From UBA4655 sp964585575 (GTDB taxonomy: Bacteria; Planctomycetota; Planctomycetia; Pirellulales; UBA1268), in NCBI GenBank assembly GCA_964585575.1, contig CAZPEM010000024.1, positions 1-28,472 on the forward strand: 28,472 nt of DNA, read 5' to 3'. Positions within the stretch are counted from its first letter, which is position 1. Every line of letters begins with the position of its first letter. Made by a program: the position numbers and the translations under genes. A model generated the notes under the pieces. The model searched no databases and had not been told where the DNA came from. It saw only the letters and a program-made list of their open reading frames with translations. Shown piece after piece: positions 1 through 8,000 of the stretch.

Positions 1-362
1 AAGACGTTGTCCATCGAGAGCGACCACTCGACGAGGTAGCCCGTGAGGAACTCGATCGCCGCCTTCCCGCCGAGCCATTTCCAGACCAGGGCATTGAAGG
101 CGAGGGCGAGGGCCGACCAGAAGCAGGTCCAGAAGGCGCTCTCGCGGAGCGACGGCTCGTGAGACTGCTTGTGAAAGACGGTCAGGTCGAGCGCGAGCAG
201 CACCGTCACCATGATCCCGAAGGCGATCCAGTGGCCGATCGTCACGACCGAGGTCGCCGCCGCGGCTGCACCCTCGACGGCGGCCGTCGCGTCGGCAAGC
301 AGGGAAGCGGTTGCGGCGAGGCAGGGCAGGTGGGCGAGTCCGGTCGCGGGGCAGAAGGGCAC
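1..362 (-). CDS. TerC family integral membrane protein, N-terminal part (runs off window)
   Basis: About 120 residues are visible, read leftward from a GTG at 362 with GAGG six bases upstream. The frame stays open to the window edge, so the C-terminus is missing. The translation has a hydrophobic Ala-rich leader, then I-G-H-W and a first membrane segment, and ends in the family hallmark LTGYLVEWSLSMDNV, whose E-W-S-L-S-x-D-N motif provides acidic membrane residues. TerC proteins are multi-pass inner-membrane proteins linked to tellurite resistance and, in several bacteria, to manganese or other metal export. The specific substrate cannot be told from this fragment. It is divergent from the TPR-exbB operon, with 197 bases between the starts. 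The family call is firm; the exact start is less so because the frame is also open upstream. Confidence 0.82.
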   Translation of the reverse strand, partial: MPFCPATGLAHLPCLAATASLLADATAAVEGAAAAATSVVTIGHWIAFGIMVTVLLALDLTVFHKQSHEPSLRESAFWTCFWSALALAFNALVWKWLGGKAAIEFLTGYLVEWSLSMDNV

Positions 363-412
363 GGTGATCCTCGAGAAGCGCGGGGTCGCTGGACGAACCG
401 GCTCGATCTTAC

Positions 413-446
413 GGGCCGCGGTGGTTGCCCGTAAACCACACGGCCC
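413..446. other. Stem-loop in the terC / TPR divergent spacer
   Basis: GGGCCG then GTGGTT (413-418 and 421-426) pair with AACCAC and CGGCCC (434-439 and 441-446) around a 7-base loop, with a small CG/A internal bulge. No T-run follows on the plus strand. On the minus strand it would lie 50-85 bases upstream of the terC start, so it could sit in the terC leader. I saw no GGGGAGUAG-like core of the yybP-ykoY manganese riboswitch that often precedes terC-family genes. Role unknown. Confidence 0.35.
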
Positions 447-559
447 GGCGTCACCCTCGCCGCCGCTCTTTCGTTGCGGTAAACTCCCGACCCGGTTGCC
501 ACAGATCCGCCAGCCGCACCGCGTCTCGGCGGTTGCCGAAGCGAAACGGAGGATGACAC

Positions 560-3500
560 GTGTTGACGCGATGCCGCTTTCCGGCCCTGCGAACCGTGCC
601 AGGGTGGGGCAGAGGGCCGGTTTTCGCCGCGAGGCTCGCCGTGCTCCATGCGGCCCTGCTGGCGGCGGAGATCATGCCGCTGCCGCCGGAGATCATGCGA
701 TCGAGCCTGGCGACGGCTGCCGATGCTCCCGCCGCACCGGCCGAAGCCGCAAAGGCTGCCTACGCCGCGGCCGCGGCGCTCCAGAATCGGGACGAGTGGG
801 ATCTTGCGGCTGAGGAGTGGGAGTCGCTCGTGAAGCGGTTTCCGGACGATCCGCTCGCGGGCAAGGCGTGGTATTACCTCGGCATCTGCCGATCGAAGAC
901 CAAGCGGTTCGCCGACGCCGCGGCAGCCTTCTCGAAGGCGGCCAGCGCTCCCGGCGACGCCGAGACGGCGGCCGTCTCCGCCTTCGAGCGGGGCCGTGCC
1001 CTCTACTCGGAGGCGCAGGCCGGCCGCGGCCCCGCGTACGTCGAGGCCTCCGCGGCGCTCAATGCGTTCGTGACGAAGCATCCGACGCATTCCAAGGCGG
1101 CCGACGCGATGTCGCTCGAGGCCGAGGCGCTCTGGCAGGCCGGCAAGAAAGCCGAGGCGGTCGAGCGGTGGAAGGCGTTCGTCGCGTTCAAGGACGTCGA
1201 GGGTGGGGGGAAGGCGGCCCGCCTGCCCGACGTGCTCTACGCGCTCGGCGTCGGCCTCGCCGATCTTGGCAGGAAGGAGGAGTCGCTCGCGGCCCTCGAT
1301 GCGTTTGCGAAGGACCATGCGGCGCACCGGCTGGCGAAGGACGTGACGATCTGGCGGAGCGACCTGCTTCTGCAGTTGTCGAGGCCCGCCGACGCCGAAC
1401 GGTTGCTTGCGATCCCGGTCGCGGAGGCCGACGAGCGGCCCGAGGTCATCGAGCGACTCGCCCGCGCCCGCTACGCGCAAAAGAAGTACCGCGAGGCCGC
1501 CGAGAGCTACGCCCGCCTCGCGACCCGGTTTCCGGATGCTGCGGCGTCGAAGGCGGCGCCGATGGCGGCCGCCATCGCCTTTCTCGAGGCGAAGGAGAAC
1601 GCCCGGGCGAAGGAGTGGCTGACAAAGGTGGAGGCCGCCGGCGGGCCGCGGTCCGCGGAGGCCGCGCACACGCTCGCGACGCTCGAACTCGAGGCCGGCA
1701 AGGCCGCCGAGGCGCTCGCCGTGGCCGACAGGGCACTCGCCCGCACGCCGACCGATCGCTTCCTGCCGGCGCTCCTGCTCGACCGGGCCGACGCGCTCTG
1801 GGAACTGCCGGATCGCAAGGCCGATGCCGCGAAGGCCTACGCCGCGGTCGTCGAGCGGTTTCCCGAGGACGCAGCCGCGCGAACGGCGCTCGCGATGCTC
1901 GCCGCGGCGGAGCTGCGGCTCGAGCGGCCCGCCGAGGCGCTCGCCCGGGCCGATGCGTTCCTGAAGCGGCATGCCGCCGACACGGGCGGCTCCGACGCGG
2001 CCGCGAAGCAGCTCGTCGAGGACGTGCGGCGGATCGCCGCGGAGTCGCTGCTGGCGATCGCGGCCGGGAAGTCCAAGTCGGGCGACCGCGCCGCCGCGAT
2101 TGCATCGCTCGAGCGGCTCGTGAAGGATTTTCCGCAGGCCAAGCGGATCGACCTCGCCTGGTATCGGCTGGGAGAGCTGCGGGAGCAGGCGGGCAATCAT
2201 GCCGCGGCGATCGAGGCGTTCGAGAAGTGCCGGGCGGCGAAGCCCGACGGCGACCGTGCCGCGTGGGCCTTGCTTGCGATCGGCTGGGCGCACGACGCTG
2301 CCGGCAGGCCCGACGACGCGTCGAAGGCGTGGAGCGAACTCATCGAGAAGTCATCCGCCTCGGAGGCGGCCGCGTCGGCGCTGCTCGCCCGGGCGGATCT
2401 CCGGCAGCGGCGAAGAGACTTCAAGGGAGCGATCGCCGATGCCCGCGCGGCCGCCGGCCGGCCGCTGGAGGCCACGGCGAAACTGGAGGCCTCGGTCGTC
2501 GAGGCGCTCTCGCTCGTCGGCGACGGCCGAGGGTCCGAGGCGGTGCCGCTGCTGATGAAGCTGCGGCGGGAGCTCCCGTCCGATTCCGCCGTTCTCGATC
2601 GCGTGATCTTCGAACTCGCGATCGCCCGGCTCGGCGACTCGACAAAGCCCGACGGCAATCGGGCGGCCGGCGGCGATGAAGCGAAAACGGAGGCGGAAAA
2701 GGATCTCCGGGAGCTCGTCGAGCGGTTCCCCGGCAGCTCCCTCGCGGCCGATGCCTGGCTCGAGCTCGGCGAACTGGCCTGGGGTCGCAACGATTATGGG
2801 AAGGCAGCCGAGGCGTTTCAGAAGGCGATCGACGCCAAGCCCGCGGTCGCCGCGCTCGAGCAGGCCGCGCACCGTCTCGGCTGGACGGCCGTCATGCGGA
2901 AGGACCATGCGGCCGCGATTCCGGCGTTCGAAAGGCAGCTTGCGGCCGCTCCTTCCGGGCCGCTTGCGGCCGACGGCTGGTGCATGCTCGGCGAGTCGCA
3001 GTTCAAGGCCGGACGGTTCGACCGGGCCGCCGAGTCATTTGCCAAGGCGCTCGCCGACCCGTCGAAGCTCTCCGGCAACGAGCTTCGTGAAATGGCTCTC
3101 GTGCGGGCGAGCGACTGCGCGGCCCGCGGAGGGAAGTTCGAGGAGAGCCTCACGCGGGCCCGTGAACTCCTGGCGAAGTCGGCCGCCTCGAGCTATGCGC
3201 CGCAGGCCCGCTACGCGGCGGGCTGGGCACTGCAAAACCTGCGGCGGTTCGACGAGGCCCTCACGGAATATCGCGCCGTCGCCGAGGGCTCGCGGAGCGA
3301 GCTTGCGGCCCGGGCCAGGCTCATGGAGGGGGAGGTGCTCTTCGAACAGGGCAAGCATGCCGACGCGATCAAGGCGTTCTTCAAGACGGCCTACGGCTAC
3401 GGCGAAAAGGCAGCGGCCCCCGAGTATCATCCCTGGCAGGCGCAGGCCACCTTCGAGGCCGCCCGTTGCTTCGAGGCACTCGGCAAGGGGGCGCAGGCCC

Positions 3501-3592
3501 GGAAGCTCTATGCGGAATTGCTGGAGCGGTATCCCGATTCGCAGCAGGCCCAGCCGGCGAAAAAGCGGCTCGAGTCGCTCGGTCCCTCGTGA
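560..3592 (+). CDS. Large TPR-repeat protein, probably exported
   Basis: This 1010-residue protein starts at GTG 560, with GGAGG seven bases upstream. Residues about 20-50 form a hydrophobic Ala/Leu leader after basic residues, which fits export or an N-terminal anchor. The rest is a continuous series of helix-turn-helix TPR units; recognisable pieces include AWYYLGICRSKTKRFADAA, LAWYRLGELREQAGNHAAA and ARKLYAELLERYPDS at the C-terminus. TPR arrays are protein-binding scaffolds. Its position directly upstream of exbB/exbD parallels periplasmic TPR proteins next to tolQ/tolR (CpoB/YbgF), so a scaffold role in the same envelope complex is a reasonable inference, not shown. The stop codon lies inside an 18-base tandem duplication shared with the start region of exbB. 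No enzymatic motif was seen. Confidence 0.85.
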   Translation: MLTRCRFPALRTVPGWGRGPVFAARLAVLHAALLAAEIMPLPPEIMRSSLATAADAPAAPAEAAKAAYAAAAALQNRDEWDLAAEEWESLVKRFPDDPLAGKAWYYLGICRSKTKRFADAAAAFSKAASAPGDAETAAVSAFERGRALYSEAQAGRGPAYVEASAALNAFVTKHPTHSKAADAMSLEAEALWQAGKKAEAVERWKAFVAFKDVEGGGKAARLPDVLYALGVGLADLGRKEESLAALDAFAKDHAAHRLAKDVTIWRSDLLLQLSRPADAERLLAIPVAEADERPEVIERLARARYAQKKYREAAESYARLATRFPDAAASKAAPMAAAIAFLEAKENARAKEWLTKVEAAGGPRSAEAAHTLATLELEAGKAAEALAVADRALARTPTDRFLPALLLDRADALWELPDRKADAAKAYAAVVERFPEDAAARTALAMLAAAELRLERPAEALARADAFLKRHAADTGGSDAAAKQLVEDVRRIAAESLLAIAAGKSKSGDRAAAIASLERLVKDFPQAKRIDLAWYRLGELREQAGNHAAAIEAFEKCRAAKPDGDRAAWALLAIGWAHDAAGRPDDASKAWSELIEKSSASEAAASALLARADLRQRRRDFKGAIADARAAAGRPLEATAKLEASVVEALSLVGDGRGSEAVPLLMKLRRELPSDSAVLDRVIFELAIARLGDSTKPDGNRAAGGDEAKTEAEKDLRELVERFPGSSLAADAWLELGELAWGRNDYGKAAEAFQKAIDAKPAVAALEQAAHRLGWTAVMRKDHAAAIPAFERQLAAAPSGPLAADGWCMLGESQFKAGRFDRAAESFAKALADPSKLSGNELREMALVRASDCAARGGKFEESLTRARELLAKSAASSYAPQARYAAGWALQNLRRFDEALTEYRAVAEGSRSELAARARLMEGEVLFEQGKHADAIKAFFKTAYGYGEKAAAPEYHPWQAQATFEAARCFEALGKGAQARKLYAELLERYPDSQQAQPAKKRLESLGPS

Positions 3593-3614
3593 TGGATCGG
3601 TCCCTCGTGATGGA
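3579..3614 (+). repeat. 18-bp perfect tandem duplication over the TPR/exbB junction
   Basis: TCGGTCCCTCGTGATGGA occurs twice back to back (3579-3596, 3597-3614). Each copy contains TGATG, so the stop of the TPR gene and an in-frame ATG (3592) are repeated at 3610. Confidence 0.95.
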
Positions 3615-3624
3615 GATTTCAGGC

Positions 3625-4465
3625 ATGGTTTGGCGGAGCATGCTGGTGGTGGTGATGGCGATCGCGGCGACGCCCGTCGCGTGGCGTTCGGCGTGTGCGG
3701 AAGGGCCCGAGCCCGACACCTCGGCCGTGTCGCGGGCCGAGGAGGCCCTCAGCGAACCGGAGGATCCGGCCGCTCCCGCGGCCGCGGCGGATACGGCCAA
3801 GGAGATGTCGTACTTCGAGCTGTTCATCGCCGGTGGGCCCCTCATGTGGCCGATCCTCGCGATGTCGTTCATGGCCCTGGCATTCGCGATCGAGCGGGCG
3901 ATCGCGCTACGGCAATCGAGGTTCGTGCCACGATCGTTCGTGGAGCAGCTCGAAGCCCTCCGGAAGCGGAATCCGGTCGACATCCACCAGCTGCGGCGGC
4001 TCTGCGATGAGAATCCCTCGGTGGTCGCGAGGATCGTGAGGGTGATCTTTGAAAAGCTCGGCCGCCCGCTCGCCGAGGTGGAGCGGTCGGTGGCCGATGC
4101 GAAGGATCGCGAGGCGATGGGCCTCTACGCCAACATTCGTCCCATCAGTCTCGCCGCCTCGATCACGCCGCTCATCGGCCTGCTCGGCACCGTGCAGGGG
4201 ATGATCCTCGCCTTTCGCATGACGTCCACCATGTCCGCGGGCGCCGATCGCGCCAGCGAACTCGCCGGCGGCATCTACGTCGCGCTCCTGACGACGTTCG
4301 CCGGCCTCTGCGTCGCGATTCCGGCGGCGATGATCGCCCATTGGCTGGAGGGCCGCATCATGCGGGGCTTTCGCGACGTCGATACGGAGACGTCGAAGCT
4401 CTGGCGGCTCGTGGAGAAGTGCGAAAACGCCACTCGTGTCGCGTCGCCTTCTGCGGCCCCGGGCG
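3625..4465 (+). CDS. exbB: MotA/TolQ/ExbB-type proton channel protein (3' end lost in N gap)
   Basis: About 280 residues are visible before the N run. ATG 3625 is preferred because GGAGA lies eight bases upstream and it begins a clean signal peptide (MVWRSMLVVVMAIAATPVAW, cut near residue 25). In-frame ATGs at 3592 and 3610 lie in the tandem duplication. After an acidic Ala/Pro linker come the three membrane segments of the family: about 70-95 (GGPLMWPILAMSFMALAFAI), 182-198 (TPLIGLLGTVQGMILAF, the most conserved stretch) and 215-241 (GGIYVALLTTFAGLCVAIPA). With ExbD these proteins form an inner-membrane channel that turns proton flow into mechanical work on a third protein. The signal peptide plus extracytoplasmic extension differs from Escherichia coli ExbB. 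The true C-terminus is unknown: the frame after the gap shows no stop until 4848, overlapping exbD, which is presumably an artefact of gap length. Confidence 0.9.
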
Positions 4466-4565
4466 NNNNNNNNNNNNNNNNNNNNNNNNNNNNNNNNNNN
4501 NNNNNNNNNNNNNNNNNNNNNNNNNNNNNNNNNNNNNNNNNNNNNNNNNNNNNNNNNNNNNNNNN
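4466..4565. other. Assembly gap of 100 N
   Basis: Exactly 100 N, the usual placeholder for a gap of unknown length. It hides the exbB 3' end and the exbB-exbD junction, so reading frames must not be joined across it. Confidence 0.99.
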
Positions 4566-4597
4566 GCGGTTCCGAGGGCCGCGCAGGCGACCGTGTC

Positions 4598-5014
4598 ATG
4601 AGCGTCCGCATCGACAAGGGAAGGCTCTCCGGGGGGCTCGAGATCACCCCGCTGATCGACATCGTCTTCCTGATGTTGATCTTCTTCCTCGTGGCTTCGA
4701 AGCTCGAGCAGGCCGATCGATCGATCGACGTCGTGCTCCCGCGAGCGAGCGAGGCGAAGCCGCTCACGAGCCGCCCGGAGGAGTTCGTGATCAACGTCGA
4801 TCGAACGGGCGGCCTCTTCGCCGGTGCCGTGAAGGTCGATGCGGATGAACTCGCCGGCAGGCTCCGCCAGGCTGTTGCCGACAATCCGGCGACGCTCTCG
4901 GTCGTGGTGCGGGCCGACGAAAACGTCGCCCACAAGCATGTCGTCGCCGCGATGAACGCGTGCGTCCGAGCCGGAGTCACGGACTACAAGGTCCAGTCGC
5001 TGGAGGGGCCATGA
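4598..5014 (+). CDS. exbD: ExbD/TolR-type biopolymer transport protein
   Basis: A 138-residue protein from ATG 4598, with a weak AGGCGA seven bases upstream. The N-terminus is short and basic, followed by the single membrane segment at about 16-36 (ITPLIDIVFLMLIFFLVASK). Asp21 in P-L-I-D is the conserved protonatable residue equivalent to ExbD Asp25 / TolR Asp23. The rest is the small periplasmic alpha/beta domain, with FVINVDRTGGLFAG and VVVRADENVAHKHVVAAMNA typical of the family. Length is normal. Its stop overlaps the next gene's ATG (ATGA at 5011-5014), so the TonB-like protein downstream is probably translationally coupled to it. Upstream ATGs lie across the N gap and are not credible. 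Confidence 0.93.
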   Translation: MSVRIDKGRLSGGLEITPLIDIVFLMLIFFLVASKLEQADRSIDVVLPRASEAKPLTSRPEEFVINVDRTGGLFAGAVKVDADELAGRLRQAVADNPATLSVVVRADENVAHKHVVAAMNACVRAGVTDYKVQSLEGP

Positions 5015-8000
5015 GCGGCCGCGAGGGCGAACGCCGTCGTCTCGGGCTCGTGTTCGCCGGGCTCCTGAGCCTGCTCGTGCACCTGCTTCTCATCATGGTG
5101 ATGGCGGTGTACACGCTCCGCGACGAGATCCCCGGCGTCGATAAGAAGCTCGAACGCGCGAGGCCGGAGGCGAAGGCGAAGCAGTCGGCCTCGGACTTCG
5201 AACTCGTCGTCACGAAGGAGGATCGGCCGCGGCCGGTGCACGAGTCTCCGCTGGAGGTGGCGGTCGAAAAGCCTGCGGCCCGGGAGGATGCGGTCGAGCG
5301 GCCGAAGCCGGCGGACCGGGTCGTTTCGCTGAAGGCGGCCGCGGCCGAGCCGCTGGCGACGCCCGTCACGATCGAGCTGCCGCGGGCGGCTGCCGCACCG
5401 AAGTCGGCGGTAGAAACGCCGACGAAGCTCTCCCGAAAGGAATCGGATCTCGGAAGCGAATCCGCGCAGGCCGCCGCCGCGGTGCCCGAGAGCGTGACCT
5501 CGACCGCCGCCAACGAGGCCAAGGCCGCCGAACCGCAGCCCACAGTCAGGCGACCCCAGGCCGCCCGGCGTTCGGTGGTGAAGTCGGTCGCCGCTGCCCG
5601 CCCGACGGTCGAGCCGGCGACCGCTCCGGAGCCGGTGGCGACCACGCGCACGCGATCGGCCGCCGCGAACGCCGCGGTCGATTCGCCGGAACTCGCGTCG
5701 ATCGCCCGCGCGGCGACGGCGACCGGTGCGGCCGGGCCGCTCGGCGACGAGGCCACCGTCGATGTCAAACCGCTCTCGGCGACCGGTGAATCGGGCCGAC
5801 AGGAGCCGAGCGTGCCGGCGGCCTCTGCCGCCGCCCGTGCCCGTCCGCAGCCGAACGCGACAGCCTCGCGATCGGTCGCACCGCGGGTCTCGCGGCCCAG
5901 CGGCGGCGACCCGAGCCCTGAATCGGCCGCCGCGATCGATCTGCCCAGGGAGGTCGCCACTCCGAAGGCCTCGGCAGACACGCCGACGAAGCTCGCCCGC
6001 AATGAATCGGCTCTCCGGAGTGAAACCTCGGAAGCCGCCGCCGCGGTCAACGTGCCCGATACCGCGGCCTCCGCCGTCGCCGCGGGGGCGGAGCCGCCCC
6101 GACCGCAGCCCGCCGCGAAGCGACCCCAGGCCGGCCCGCGTTCTGCGGTGAGGTCGGTCTCCACCTCCCGCCCGAGCGTCGAGGCGGCGACCGCTCCGGA
6201 GCCGGTGGCAGCCGCTCGCACCCGGTCGGCGGCTGCGCCCAGCGTGGTCAATTCGCCGGAGCTCGCGTCGCTCGCCCGCGCGGCGACGGCGACCGGCGCG
6301 GCCGGGCCGCCCGGCGACGAGGCCAGCGGCGATGTCAAACCGCTCTCGGTGGCCGGGGAGTCGAGCCGGCAGGAGCCGAGCGTGTCGGCGGCCTCTGCCG
6401 CCGCCCGGGCCCGTCCGCAGACGTCCGCCGCCGCGCGACCGGTCGCATCGCGATCCTCGCCGCGCGGTGGCGGCGAATCGGGCCCCGAATCGGCGGTCGG
6501 ATCGATGCGCGCCCCCGGGATCGGTCTGCCCAGGGAGGTCTCCACGCCGAGCGGCTCGGCAGACGAGCCGACGCAGCTCGCCCGCAAGGAATCGGCTCTC
6601 GGGAGCGAACCCGCGGCGGCCGCCGCCGCGGTCGCCGCGGCCGAGAGCATCGCTGCGAGCGGCGCCGGCGGTGCCGAGGCCGTCCAGCCGCAGCCCGCTG
6701 CGACGCGGCCGCAGGCCGGACCGCGTTCTGCGGTGAGGTCGGTCTCCAGCGCACGCCCGAACGTCGAGGCGGCGACCGCTCCGGAAGCGGTAACGGCCAC
6801 TCGCACGCGGTCGGCTACCGCGAATGCCGCGGTCGATTCGCCGGAACTCCCGTCACTCGCGCGTGCGGCGACGGCGACCGTGGCGGCTTCGCCGAGCGGC
6901 GACGAGGCCGGCGACGATGTCGAACCGCTCTCGGTGGCCGGGGAGTCGGGCCGGCAGGAGCCGGGCGTGCCGGCGGCCTCTGCCGCCGCCCGGGCCCGTC
7001 CCGAGCCGTCCGCCGCGGCCCCGCGATCGGTCGCATCGCGGGCCTCGGGGCCCGCTGGTGGCGATCCGTCCCCTGAATCGGCGGGCCCTCGCCTCGCGGC
7101 CCGCGGCGAACCGTCGGTCGGGGCGATGCCCGCAATCGCGATCGGTGCCCTCCCGCGTGCGGCTGGCACTGGCCTGGGCCCTGGCGATGCCGACGATGCG
7201 TCGGATGTTGCTGGTCTCGATGTTGCCGGTCTTGTGGGCGGCGACCCGACCAAGCCAACCGCCGGCGACGGCCCCGGCGACGCACCTCCGGCGGCGGCTC
7301 CGGGCCGCCGGCCGACGGCTTCACAGCGGGCCGGCTCGCTCGCCCGGCAGGTGGCAGCTGCGCGGCCGCGTGGGACCGGTGGCCCCGGCTCGGCTGTCGA
7401 CGGCGTGGTGGCCGAGGGAGACCTCACGTCGCGGGTGGGCGGTCGGGCCGGCGGCGTCGCGGGGATCAGGGGTGGCCTCGATGCGCCGGAGTCGTCGAGC
7501 CCCGGTCGGCAGATGACCGTCGGGGATTCCGAGGTCGCCGCCGCGGCGGTGGCCGTCGATGCTGCGAAGATCGTTCCTGCCGCCAAAGGAACCGCCGACC
7601 CGTTCGCCACGATCGCGGCGTCGCAGCGGCCCGTGCGGCCGAGCCGCGAGAGCCCGCGGCCGTCGGTTCTTGTCAGTGGCCCGGACGGACCGGGTGGCAG
7701 CGAGGACGAGGCCGGCCCTCAGCCCGGCATCACCGCCCGCCCATCCCGGCGTCCGACCGAGTCGGTGCTCGAGAACGACGAGCGTTTTCTCGCGCGGGTG
7801 GCCGCCGCCGCACTCCCGGTGGACGGCCGCGTCCGGCAGATGGCCGCGGCCTTCCTGCAGCGTTCGCCCGATCGCCGGGATCAACCCCGCCAGGGCAACC
7901 GCGGCACGGATACGAAAGCGAAGGCGGCGATCGAACGGGGGCTCGAGTTCCTGTCACGGGCGCAGCTGCCAGACGGTCGCTGGAGCCTCTCGCGGTTTCC

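Noticed and set aside
242..2293. 683-residue minus-strand open frame opposite the TPR gene
   Set aside because: Arg/Gly/Leu-rich translation without domains, typical of antisense frames in high-GC genes; the TPR frame has clear repeats and a ribosome site.
3466..4848. Single frame joining exbB through the N gap to sequence inside exbD
   Set aside because: The 100 N are a placeholder; the part after the gap is an out-of-frame shadow of exbD, which itself shows the full ExbD signature in another frame.
4977..7610. 877-residue minus-strand open frame opposite the TonB-like gene
   Set aside because: It mirrors the Ala/Pro repeats of the plus strand and has no start signal or recognisable fold.
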